Position numbers and translations under genes: made by a program
In this document: one piece after another, positions 37,601-48,868 of the stretch
Layout of the letters: each line of letters opens with the position of its first letter
How positions within the stretch are numbered: position 1 is the first letter of the stretch
The notes under the pieces: generated by a model
What the model was told of the DNA's origin: nothing
The model's database searches: none
Seen by the model: only the letters and a program-made list of their open reading frames with translations
NCBI GenBank assembly: GCA_027559495.1
Contig: JAMXSV010000006.1
Location: 868,001 to 932,000 of the forward strand
From: Aurifilum marmelostoma
Lineage: Eukaryota; Ascomycota; Sordariomycetes; Diaporthales; Cryphonectriaceae
DNA: 64,000 bases
Direction: 5' to 3'

Positions 37601-39186
37601 GATGAGTGGATGGGAAGTCTTCCATCCCCAGACAGACACCGCAAAAATCCCCCATCCGTAATTTCTCCCCCACCGCTACTATGATACACACTCAGCTTCT
37701 ACGTGAAGGCACCACAGTAGGTTAGGATAGGAAGCAATGGTTGCTCTCTGGTCGAGACCAGCTCCTGGTCGACTAGCTCCCACAGTAGGTAGCATCTCCC
37801 TTTTCTCGTCTGTCTGGGGTTTACCCTCAGAAATTCCTGCCACGGTCCAATGGACACACAGGAAAGAGCATTGCGCGTTCAAAACGCCCGACCTTGGCGC
37901 TACAAGGGACATTGGGAGTTCCCAAGGCTGTCTCCCCTGGCCTGGTTCGCAGCTTCCCTGCATATGGTGTGGCTTGCCTCGTGGTATCCTGCTCTGGCTC
38001 TCGCCCGGCCGGGCGTTTCCAGCTAAGATGTCGACATGGGACATGGGACATGGGACGGAAGATGATGGTGGCCCCCCCGTCCTTGCTACCCAACAAGTGT
38101 TTCCTGGTCCACAGACCACCACCACCCCATGATCTCCCTTGTCACCTCTCACATTACAAGGAATCGGACATGTTGCCCCGCCCTACAAGACAGGCGCTCG
38201 GCCTTGTTGTGAAGCTAGACCCATGCCTTGGACCCTCTCTGACCCTGGATGCTGATCATCCTCGGCCTTCTCTCATTACATCTCAGATGCCCTCAACACC
38301 TATCGTTCACCTGGTGCAGTGTCCACCTTGAACCAGTAACTCGGATCTGGAATTCCGACCTCTTGCTGTCCTCATGCTCGTGTCCGCCTAAAATCTACAC
38401 ATTTCCCATGACGAGAGCCGTCCACTTGTGGATCGATCTGGCTGCCGACAATCCGTACGACATCAAGCGACCCGTGGGCCGACCTTCACCGTGCATCAAG
38501 ACCCGCCCCTTCTCCCCTCTTTGTACTTGACCTGCAGATTTCAGCATCCATTTTCCAGCCTTCCTCCGTCACTCTCCTCCTCTCTTCGTCCTTCAGGTAC
38601 CCCAAAAGACAAACACACACGCGGGCAGACTGCACAAGTCTTTCACCACCACCCTACCTCCTCCTTCGTGACCCCCAACACAAGCACGCTGTGTCTGGGC
38701 CACTGAGCCACGTTGGACCCCCACCTCCCTTCAGCCTCCTTGGATATCGACATCGACACCCAATCAGTCCCACCCAACAAGAATTTCTATCCTATTTCTT
38801 TCCTTCGAGGGCCCAGCTAAGGCTTTCTGCTGACCAGGCCTCGTGCACAAATCCCCAGCCTTCCAGCCGCAGGGAAGCACCTACACCCTCTGAATACCTC
38901 TGAACACCTCGTTTGACACAATGCTACTGTGATCAAAAAGTTTTCTTCCTTTTCTATTCTTTTCCTTTACTTCTTCTTCTATCAGCCGGGCTGAACCTTT
39001 TCGCGGGACGTTACTTTTAACTTTGTCTTGACGACAAAACTTCAAAGTCTCTTTTTTTTCCCTTTTCTCCCTGAAGCAAATCCGATAAAAAGAAGAAAAA
39101 AATATCTCGAATTCCACTCTACAACGACGACGACAACGACAACCACCAACACACCTTCTACAACCCGTCGTTCGAGAGAAAGAATT
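34683..39186. other. 4.5 kb gene-poor intergenic stretch
   Basis: No family is recognised. A minus-strand ATG frame at 35378-35043 (111 codons, ending RIATERYAVKRI) is the most protein-like, with a CTCTAG acceptor-like site inside its first codons, but I cannot extend it. The last 150 bases before 39187 are CT-rich then A-rich (39040-39110), typical of a fungal core promoter and leader. Other frames look accidental. Confidence 0.45.
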
Positions 39187-40595
39187 ATGAAGGGCCACAC
39201 CTGTTTGCATCAGGCCTTCTTGGTCTTGGTGGCACTTTCAGATGCCCCTACAGCAACAGCACACTCGTGGGTGGAGCAGCTGCAACGTATCGCCGCCAAC
39301 GGCACCATCATCAGCCCTCTTGGCTATCAGCGGGGTTACGTCGCTCGTGACAACCCATTGTTCAAGGGCGACATCTCGGACGACCTGTGGCAGCTTCCAG
39401 CCAACGCCCTGGGCCGCACGACAATCCTCAAGAACGACACCATCTGCAGCCCTCAGCAGTCCACCAGCAACTACACGAGCGAATTCACCCGGCTGGTCAC
39501 CGCACCAGGCGACTTCATCTCGATGCGTCACCAGGAGAACGGCCACGTGACGCTGCCTCAGAACCAGGCCAACAAGCCTCGCAACCGCGGTACCATTTAC
39601 ATTTACGGAACCACCCAGTCAAAGCCTGACGACACCCTCGATTCGATCCACAAGGTGTGGAATGTGGCTGGCACAGGTGGCGATGGGAGGGGTCGCCTGC
39701 TGGCGACGCGCAACTTTGACGATGGACAGTGCTATCAGGTCAACGACGGCGACATCTCCACGTCTCGTCAGAAGCAGTTCAGCAAGGTCGCCTCGAACCC
39801 CATGGGCTCCGATCTCTGGTGCCAGTCCGACATTCAGCTCCCTTCCAACATCACCGCCGGTGTGAACTACACCCTGTACTGGGTCTGGGACTGGCCCACC
39901 CTGAACAAGGCCAACGCCATGGAGGGCGAGGCCGGCGTGACAGTCGCTCGTCAGGAGATCTACACCTCCTGCATCGACCTCAAGATTGTGGATCCCTGCT
40001 CTGATGAGCTCGGCGATACCAAGTCTCCGGCCTGCTCCACGGGCACAAAGTCAAATATCCTCAAGTCCTTCGACAAGGCCCAGTCCTACAGCGCAGCAGC
40101 CGTCCCACAGGAGCTCACAGGAAACTTCGCCGTCAGTGTTGACGATACCAATGCTGACAGCGGCTCCAATGACGGCATGTCCGCACCGCCCAACCTGGCT
40201 ACTGCCAGCTCCGCTGCCGCCACCAGCACTGAGGCTGCCGCCGGCACGGCCACCGCCTCCACCTTCCAGACGATCACCACCGCTGCAACCAGCAAGACAA
40301 GCACAGCTGGTGCTGCCCAGGTTACCGTAGCTCTCAGCACGGTCACGGTCACAGAGGTAAGCTACTCACTCCACTAGCCCACCACCCTTAAAATATTGAA
40401 TATCAGCTAACGCCAAAACAGGGCGTGGCAACAGTCACGGTGACCGCCGGCGGCACGAGCACCAACACAGACACACCCACCCTGGTCGTCGAGGCCAGCA
40501 ATGGTGACCTCAGCATCCCACGCACGCAAGGCGTGGCCCCCTCAGTTCAGCCTTTTGCGAGACGAAGGCGCTCGCGGATCGAGATGCTCAACTAA
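39187..40595 (+). CDS. secreted DUF7492 protein, LPMO-like
   Basis: Two exons, 39187-40356 and 40422-40595 (intron GTAAGC to AACAG), 447 residues. Residues 1-25 look like a signal peptide ending TATA, so the mature protein would begin with His26 (HSWVEQLQRIAANG). A second conserved His lies in RHQENGHVTLP (His120). An N-terminal His plus an internal His is the copper 'histidine brace' arrangement of lytic polysaccharide monooxygenases. The domain matches fungal DUF7492 proteins in LGYQRGYVAR, TTILKNDTICSPQQ and YTLYWVWDWPTLNKANAM. There are eight or more Cys and several N-glycosylation sequons. Residues about 330 to 430 are an Ala/Ser/Thr-rich, probably O-glycosylated tail; the end (ARRRRSRIEMLN) is basic and shows no GPI signal. 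The gene family is certain at motif level; copper binding and oxidase activity are inference. The start is the ATG at 39187 because it alone gives a signal peptide. Confidence 0.8.
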
Positions 40596-41259
40596 GCGCG
40601 CCCAGGCCGCTGCGTTGTTCTTTCTCTTTCCGTCGAGCTCACCTGAGAGCCTTGGCGGCTTTTGTTCACTTTCTTCGTTTTCGTTCTTTTCGCCTTCAGG
40701 CATCTGACTTTAGGGGGCCAATGCGCCACTGGTTTGGGGGTGATCGGTCGGGGAAACGGTTATGGACTGGGCTGGGGATTGATTCATGACTTGCTGACGA
40801 ATTTTCTTATTGGGTCTAATCGGCATCATGGAACGGGAGCATTGATCGTCCTTTGATTGCATGGCTGGGCCAAAGGTTTTATACCCCCCAATATGAACGA
40901 GAGATGGAGATTTCCCAAGAAGCTGAGGAGGATGATATGGTCGGCGTGGAGTGTTTCTCAACGGCTGGGCTCTTTTCCGAGCATGTTCCGTGGGCACGTT
41001 CATCACCTCCCATATTTAATATAGAGAGTACATGAGATAAGCAATGAAACAATGAGTTGCTTTAGGCATGTTAAATGTGCGTGTCGCTGCTTCGCTTAGA
41101 CTGAGGCACTTGAGTGATTTTTGTATTGCCTATCTCCCTCAAAGTAGCCCTAGAGTATTGTGCCGAGTGACGGTGCGTCCTTCTTGAGAAACAGCTCACA
41201 AAAGAAGCAGAGAAAGCGAGCCCATTCCCTCACTCTTGAGGTGCTGGTCCGCTTCCCGC
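40596..41259. other. convergent 3' intergenic region
   Basis: 664 bp between the ends of the DUF7492 gene and the cyclophilin gene. Probably both 3' UTRs; nothing else is seen. Confidence 0.6.
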
Positions 41260-42767
41260 TCACATCTCGCCACACTGGGCAACAATGACATCCAGGTCCG
41301 GCACGTCCTTGCCCCTCCGCCCCGTCTTGGTGGCCTCCATCTTGCGCACGACGTCCATGCCGTCGACCACGCGGCCGAAGACGACGTGCTTCTTGTCGAG
41401 GAAGGGCGTGGGCACCGTTGGTGATGAAGAACTGGGAGCCGTTGGTGTTGGGGCCAGCGTTCTATCAAAAAGGAGAGGAGGGTTAGTTTGGCCGTGGCTC
41501 AGCTGTTGAGATCTTTCATCTCCCTTGGAGAAGAATAAGAGAGGTAGTGTGGGCTTGGTTTTAAGGAAAAAGAGGGGATTGGGGGGGGGGGGGGGAGGTA
41601 ACGTTACAGCCATTGACAAGAGTCCCTCTGTGTCGTGCTTCAGATTGAAATCCTCGTCGGCGAAGCTCTTGGTGCCGTAGATGCATGTGGAGCCGGTGCC
41701 GTCGCCGTGGAGGTAGTCGCCGCCCTGGCACATGAACTTTGGAATCTGCGTTCTTCCTCGTCAGTCTTCCTATCTGCTCGGCTCTCCTGCCTCAACTTTG
41801 ACCGCCCCTGATATCCACAGCACTCCTCGAGAAACAAAGAAAAAGACTTCAGAACATGAAAGAGCGGGGGGGGGGGGGGGAGGGGGACCTTACGATCCGG
41901 TGAAACCTTGATCCCTTGTAGCCCTGTGCTTTGCCGTTGACTTTGTACTCGCCGGTGCAGAACTGGCGAAAGTTCTCGGCAGTACGGGGTACGACGTCCT
42001 TGAAGAGCTCAAAGGTTATACGGCCCAGGGGTTCACCTGTTGGTAGAGGAGAAAGTAGACTGTCAGCCAGTGTCTTTGTCTTCCCCGGGTGGTTGTGTAT
42101 CACAGCCACGCCGTTTCAGGCCCTGGAAAACCCCTCTCTCTCACACCTCAAGACGCTGGACGAGAAAGGGGGGGGGGGGCTTCGTCATGACAGTGACAGG
42201 AGAGGAGGTCAGATATGAAGAGTGTGGGTCTGTCACAGGCAGCAGCAGACCTCGTCTGCCCTCTCAAGTTGCTTCATGGTTTCTCGCAGCTCGTTATTCA
42301 GACTCTCCTCTCGCCCGGTATCTGCCTTGAGTAGACGCTAGTTGGTCCTGAGGGAGGAGCAGTAGCGTATCATGTCCTAGGAGTACGAGCAAGGTCTTCT
42401 TTGCCTTGCTCAAAGCCAGCACTACAGGTCGGAGCATGTTGAAGGGGAGCGGACAACCCCCCGTCAATGGGGAAGACGAGGTGGCCCCTGACGCAAAGAG
42501 GAAGAACTCGGACAAGACAGTCTCGACTTACCCCCCAAGGTCATATCGAAGAATACACTGCCGGAATGTTCACCCATTAGCACACTGACACTCATCCTTA
42601 AGCTGCCCCCAACGGCCCAGCATGAATGATACCTGGCGGGTTAGGGTTCGGTCTGCATCTTCTCTTTGGTGTCCCCCTACATGCTCGACATATTCCTTTC
42701 TTTGGGGAAGGGGTCTTGTTCCGACTCACAGAGGGTTGCCATTCTCAGGCAGTTGTGTGGGAGCCAT
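41260..42767 (-). CDS. cyclophilin H-type peptidyl-prolyl isomerase (one apparent frameshift)
   Basis: Five exons: 42767-42730, 42557-42532, 42036-41894, 41745-41608 and 41461-41260 (38, 26, 143, 138 and 202 nt). The product is 181 residues once one surplus base is discounted. It reads MAPTQLPENGNP, then VFFDMTLGGEPLGRITFELF, TAENFRQFCTGEY, GYKGSRFHRI, FMCQGGDYLHGDGTG, NAGPNTNGSQFFIT, FLDKKHVVFGRVVDGMDVV and the terminus VIVAQCGEM. Catalytic residues of cyclophilins (Arg in FHRI, Phe and Gln in FMCQGG, NGSQFF, FLD-KHVVFG) are present. The NGNP start and CGEM end point to the PPIH/USA-CyP subfamily that associates with the U4/U6 snRNP. In the last exon the frame slips between SQFFIT and TVPTPFLD because of one extra base (TT at 41418-41419 on the plus strand). 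Intron 2 is 495 nt, and introns 2-4 hold C12-C15 tracts on the transcript strand. Confidence 0.9.
41581..41595. repeat. G15 homopolymer in cyclophilin intron 4
   Basis: Fifteen G on the plus strand, i.e. C15 in the transcript, starting about 12 nt after the 5' splice site at 41607. Confidence 0.85.
41866..41880. repeat. G15 homopolymer in cyclophilin intron 3
   Basis: Fifteen G on the plus strand, i.e. C15 in the transcript, starting about 13 nt after the 5' splice site at 41893. Confidence 0.85.
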
Positions 42768-45700
42768 ATTCGCCGTCAGTGTGTTGTATTTTCTGGCGTG
42801 CTGGTGGGATAGGTGAAAGATGGCAAGGAAGAGCTTTGTTGCCGTTGTGCTGAAAATTCAAAAGGGTCGAGTATTGATCCGTTCCAGGGGACCGGTAGCC
42901 CTGGAGCTTCCAGGATTACAGGGGCCTAGTACCGCTACTTGCGCTGGACAGAACTGTGCTAGCCAAGCCCATACTCGAGTGGATGTTGGATAGTATTTCC
43001 ATTGACATCTGGCTTGCATTCTTGGTTTTTTATTCATTCTCGCCCTTCACCTTTTTGAATCTGACTCAAAATTAATTTGGTCAACTCAATGAACTCGACA
43101 TGTTAACCAGGTCTTCATTCTGATTGTACTGACGCTCGCGGATGCAGGTGAGACATCTTGGAGTCAACGTCCAGCTACTTCAACTCACACAGAGTTCCGA
43201 CCATCTTGGGCTCACTGCTCCTTCTCACGCTATCCTCCCGACACGACCAGATAGGCTCATGCTCAGGCCATCATAGACCTGTCTTTCAACAGGTCTGACC
43301 GGGCTCAAACTTGAGATCATCTCACCATCTTGCGCTCTGACCCACGTGGCAGGGGCAGAGACGTCCTCACCTCGTCCGCGCCGTGGAAAATGCTGCATTT
43401 CATCTTGTGCCATGCTCTGCTCCCCTTCAACTTTACGCAGAAAGCAGACGACAATCCACCACCATAAATTGCGGCGGGAGCAGCCATAAATGCAATTTGA
43501 TGAGCCAGATTACCAGTGCTTGCGATCCAGTAACATTGCTCCCAGCCGTCATCAAGACTCTTGATGCGGAGCAGCAGGATCATGGTCTCGTGCTGAGGAT
43601 ACCCTATGTCAATCTGATTAGCATCAAGTACCCCACGAGGCAAAGAAGAGGCGCATCAGGTCCTAGTCACCTCGATAGTGCCGACCAGAAACCACATTGA
43701 GTATCGGTGCCAAAGGTTGACTGAGGCTATTGCCTGGGAATGGACGTCTCTTGTCCCGAATACAGGATGCCGAGCTGCGCCACATCTGCGAATCTCGTCC
43801 ATCCGTTTGACGGGACAAACCACCCAGAGAGAGCCGCTTAAACCCCTTATCGCCCGGGTGTTCTTGCTCATACTTTAGATTCCTCGGCATAGACCTCTCA
43901 TATATTGGTTTAGTACTTATAATCCATGGGGAACCAGCTCAACTTGCCATCCTCCCTCGTTCCATCCTCCTGCGCATCGAAATCAGAGAGCTGCTGGGCA
44001 AAAAGCTGCCTATGTAATGGTACTGGTCATGCTCACCGCCGCACAACATCAAATCCAGGACCGTCTCAACTTGAAACTCATCTGGACAACTAAGGTAGTA
44101 TCCTCGAATTTGTAGACAAGAGCCCAGCCTGCCTTTCGAGCCACCCAGGGGACCATTATCGAACAGCCAGTGTCTGACGCCGAGAGCCAGACACTCGTCT
44201 CAGCTTATGAGATAAGGTCATCCTCTCGGCCCTTTCGGCTTGTCAACGAAGCTTGTATGTGGCCAGCAAAAGTTCGATCCCAGGAGACAAGATACGGAAA
44301 GGCAATCCATTTGCCATGTGAGTTGCTCGTCTGTGTAGAAGCCCATCTCGTGACACCGAGATACCGTAACGTCAAGGAGACAAAGAATCACGTCACACTT
44401 CCAACAGACACGAACACAGCACATCCGTTTGTGCCTAGCTCATCCAGATCTAGACCTGCGAGATTTCTTACCATGTGCTTGGTAGAAGAGTAGCACAAGT
44501 TCCCAAAAAGGCTCCAGGCTAAGTAAGGACAGCCGTTACAACTTTAGTGGGAATCTTGTTTCTCCCACGGCGGTAGCGATCTGCAAGTGTCTCGTGACGG
44601 TCGAGGAAGAGAACCCCGGGGGGGGGGGTGGTTGGCACATGTCCCTTCAAGTCTGAAGATCCGAGTGGTGGGGATAAAAATTGGGGAAGACTGCATCATG
44701 TTGTCAAGAGGCAGAAATGTCGTCAGCAAGAAGTCATTGTTCAGCTCATAGACCCCGAAATCCCCCCCCCCAAAACAGCAGTCTGCTCTGTACCAGGTGG
44801 GTGTACAGTACCATAGTGCAGGATGTATGTGAAAGGACGGGTGGCAAAGCGATAGCGTCAAGGACTGCAGCCCGGCTACTTGGTCTGCCGAGAGGGTCTA
44901 GACGGTCCTGTCTTGGCGCTATTTACAGTAGGACCATACACGCCAAAGTGCAACTCTTTCCTACAAGTCCGGTATGGTTCCTGCCACCACCACCTTCTCG
45001 GATTCGGACAAGAGGGGGGACGACATGCGGCTCCGCCGGGTGCTGCGGTGCAGTAGGTCGGATGCTGCGGCGAGGCGTCCCCATGGATAAGCCGGGATCT
45101 ATCTGTGTATTGTGGCGTGGTGAACACTAAGTTTCCCAAAGAATCAATTCTCGGAGATGATGACAAAAAATTGGGGAAAAAAGTCCCGTCATACTATCAG
45201 AGCCGTAAGGATGTCTCACTTTTATGTGTTTGTGTGGGTGGGTGCTTTGATGCTTCTTCGGCGGGCTTTCGAGAGAAGTTCCAAGTTCCCCGCCAACGAA
45301 TTGGTAGTGCGCCATGAAAAGGGGGGGAAACTCGAGGCGGCGGCACCCTTCTGCAGGCTTCCGGCGCTGTTGTGGAAATTTTTGTGTGCGTCGAGATGGT
45401 GCATGTGGCTTCGGAAGGTGTGGCCCCCTTATTCGTAATGGTAAGTACTAAGTATGTTGTCTGGGTAGGTGCGATGATTGCGCCCCTAGGTGGTGACGAA
45501 TCTTTGAGGAATGAATGATGCAGGGAAGGCACTACCAGTGCCAGACACAGCCTCCTTGCTCAAAGAACACGGTACCGTTCACCATACATGTACTATAGAT
45601 GGAACATCTGCATAGGAAGTAAACGTATTGTCGTATGGTCGTAGTGAAACGTTCAGCTTTCGGACGCATGCGTCAAGTTGAAAGGATGTCTGTCATGCAC

Positions 45701-48700
45701 CCAGCGGCCTTCCCTCTCAGAGGCTGATGAAGTCTAGACCTGAGGACTTGATCGGCCACGTGTGTACGACTTGTCAAGAAGGTTGTGCTGACAGATGTGA
45801 AGGTTGCATGAACGGCCCCCAAAAAAATCACTATGTTGCGCCATAAACCCCCCTGAACCGGCGTGCTGGTAGCAGCGAGTGGTCGTGGCGACACCGTCAG
45901 CCAGTTCAGCCCCTTCAGCTATAGAATCAGGACAAAGAACAACATGGGAAAAGTAAAGGAATATACAGAAGGCAAGGGGACCGATAGCGGAAGAATATTT
46001 GCGTCTTCTTCTTGGTCAGGGTAATCTCCGAAACCTGTAATCCGAAAGGTCAATTGAGACAATGTTGGTTATAAACTGTCATGATTAGGGTGGTAGCCGG
46101 CGCTTGACGAAACGGATCTGTGATAGTGCGTACTGGAATGTAGTATTATTTCTTTCTCTTGGGGGTCTATGCGCACGATGAGGCACTAAGCATCAGGTCT
46201 GTCTGTGCAGGATGATGGTGCGTGGCAACGGGTTGTAGCTTATCGGGCCTGGCGGTAGGTATGTGTCCGTCGTTGGAGCAACTGGGGTTGGAAAGGTATG
46301 CATGCTACCCAAATGCTGACTACCTCCAGAAGCGGCAGCATTTAGGAATTCTGGAACAGCACGAGAGAATTGGGATGACATACAGTACACCGAGGCAGGT
46401 CCATTCCTACAGGAAATCGACGTCTATACGTCCATGACGCAGTGTGTCATTCCCCTCTCTCGCTCTTACACGCCTTATCAGTGGGCTAAGAGTATATCGT
46501 AAGACGTTTGTACCGAGCCATCCGTGACAAGCCCGACGACCATCATGTGAATGAACAACCCAACCCCCCCCCCCCCCCCGCCTTTCCTTCTTCTCCTCCT
46601 CCTATTTCTGGGTTCGAAATAAGGTTCATTGCGAGGCCTGTGAATGAGGATCTGCTGGTACAGAGTATGGTACCGGGGGGACGGGGGGCGAAGCAGCTTC
46701 ACAATGACAGATGCAGCGACCGGGCCGAGCTTAAATTGTTGATCTTGAGACCGCATCTCTGGGCGTCCTTTCATCCCCAGAGTTTGAGAATGTCCGGGGT
46801 TGTCGAGGCTGAGAAGGACCCACTCGAGATCTTGTCAACAGCCTGAGACATGGAACCGGACTGTGCACTCCCAGCACAAGAAAAGAATCCACCCACCCGT
46901 AGGGCCATTGTCGTACTTACATAGCGTTCATGGACCCTGCCAGGACTGCATTGCATATACTACCTGGTTTATAAATGTCCTACGTAGCACTATCGCTGAT
47001 GGACGAGTAAGCAGGACTAGTGCCGGAGATAGCAGGAAGAAGAACAGAGGGAGAGGTGGGCAGGACGTAAGACGAAGACAGACAATGTGTGTAGGATGGT
47101 GGAGAGAGGGAGAACGAGAAAGAAGGAATCATGACGTCGACCTGATCAGTCACAATCCTCTGGGTCTCGACTCTCCAGAGCCACCAAAGACAACACCACT
47201 ACCACCGACCATCTCTGCACTCCAAGACACCGCTGTTGATCAACAGGCACTGGCGTTGTGTCAATCCCACCCAAAATGGCTATAGTGATGAGTTAATCAA
47301 TTGATCATGTCGGCAGTGCTTGTCACTTTCTAACCATGGTTCCCGGGCGGGGGAGGGTACTGTCCCATCGCAAATGCTGTGCTGCAGCAGACCAGGTCCA
47401 CACCCGAGTCCCCACCCCCTGCCTCCATCTCTCTCAAACCCCCGATAGAGGGAGGCGTCAGCAGCACTCTCACCTAGACTCGTTGAGTCTCTTCTCTCTT
47501 GTTCCGCCTTTCTTGTTTCCTCCCCTGAATCCAGCCAGCACTAGTGCGAGAGATGTTGTGAACTTGAGACCTGTGCGACCCCGTCGACCCATGCGGGAAC
47601 AGGCATTCGAGGTCTCACTTTTTCAACCCTCGATTGTTGCGGGTGGGAGACCCCTGTAGGAGTGGCCCTTTCAAGAGAGACAGAGGAGGGGGGACCCCCT
47701 GCACGCCCACCTGTAGCCTCAGGACTATGCACTTTGGCAACTCTAGCCACTGTGCCACCATCAGCCGTGCCTAGGAGAGGCGGTCGAAAACAGGCAGGTG
47801 TGGAAAAGAAAAAATAGACGAAGACAGGTCAGAGAGTCTTGCTCATGGGATGAATTATGCGGTTCATGCCGAGTTATCCACAGCTGCTCCACAGATTGCT
47901 CCTCCTCCACCACCCCGATCCAACAATCAGTCACCTGGTCTTTTCGGAGATGTGACAAAAGAGAGAGACTGTGTTGAAGAAGGTGCATCGGTTGAGCAGT
48001 GTAGTTGCAACAAATTAATTTTTTCAACTTCTTTTCACCCGGTCCTCGGCCGGTGGGTATATTGTGCTGTGTAATAACAGGTTAGGCCTAGGCTCAGCGC
48101 TTGATGAGTATGGTCTGAGCGGTTCGACCCTCTGTCTCTGACAGGCCACAGCGTGGAATTACCCTACCACGCCTACCAACTTTAGCATCCTATCAGCCTG
48201 GAACCAACCACCCCTCCCCCCCCCAAAACCTATCTGCTCCCGTCTCTACCGCTTGCGGCATAGCCTCTCCTCTCATTTTACGCCAATACGCCCACCACCC
48301 GGCCAACTTGCCCACTTATCCTGGGCCCCGTCCCACACACGCCCACACACCAACTCTTGACCCCCCAAGTACAATGGCCCCCCCCCTCCCATCTGCTTGG
48401 AACCCGCCTGCATTCCCTCCCCTTCAATGCCCTGCCCTGCCTTGCCTTGGCACTGAAAGTCTGCCCGGCGTCCTGCCTTTTCCACTCCACACCAATAAGC
48501 CTCTCCTCTCATTCTTCCTTACCCTCACTTCTTCTCTTTTCTTACTTCTCACTCACCTGCTCGTCCAGCCCTTACCGCCAACCACAGTCCTCATAAGGCG
48601 GTAAAATTCCCTCCTCTCCTGCTGTTCCTCGTCGGGGCTGCCGTGCTTCATTTTGATTACGAGTTTTCGGGCACAGACCCAGCGCAGGTCTCAATGGTCC

Positions 48701-48868
48701 CCGTCGATTGACCATCGTCCTGGCTGTTACCGAGCGACTAGCCGCGGGATTTGTCGCAGAACAAGCGGAGGTGCCGGACCTGTTCAACGTCCACACACGC
48801 CCATTTTCGGCCTTGGATTCTTTTTCACGGCAGTTTCTATTGTGACAGACCGTCCACCCACCATCACC
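42768..48868. other. 6.1 kb gene-poor stretch between divergent genes
   Basis: No recognised gene. On the minus strand, 43643-43390 reads like an exon (frame containing LDDGWEQCYWIASTGNLAHQ and ending HGADE before a GTGAGG), followed about 50 nt on by a second protein-like frame ending VYDGLSMSLSGRVGRIA and a stop at 43225. I cannot join them with a normal-length intron, so this is either an unrecognised multi-exon gene or a decayed one. Another minus-strand ATG frame lies at 43890-43663. Further right there are only short frames, a C16 run (46564-46579) and CT-rich sequence from 48170 to 48600, probably leader/promoter of the RING gene. Confidence 0.4.
46564..46579. repeat. C16 homopolymer
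   Basis: Sixteen consecutive C followed by GCCTTTCC in non-coding sequence. Confidence 0.85.

Noticed and set aside
48117..48130. GGTTCGACCC resembling a tRNA B box
   Set aside because: No matching A box or stems at tRNA spacing.
48653..48868. 72-residue N-terminal extension of the RING protein from an upstream in-frame ATG
   Set aside because: The extra residues are basic and unstructured, overlap a likely leader, and the downstream ATG has the better context (CACC before ATG).
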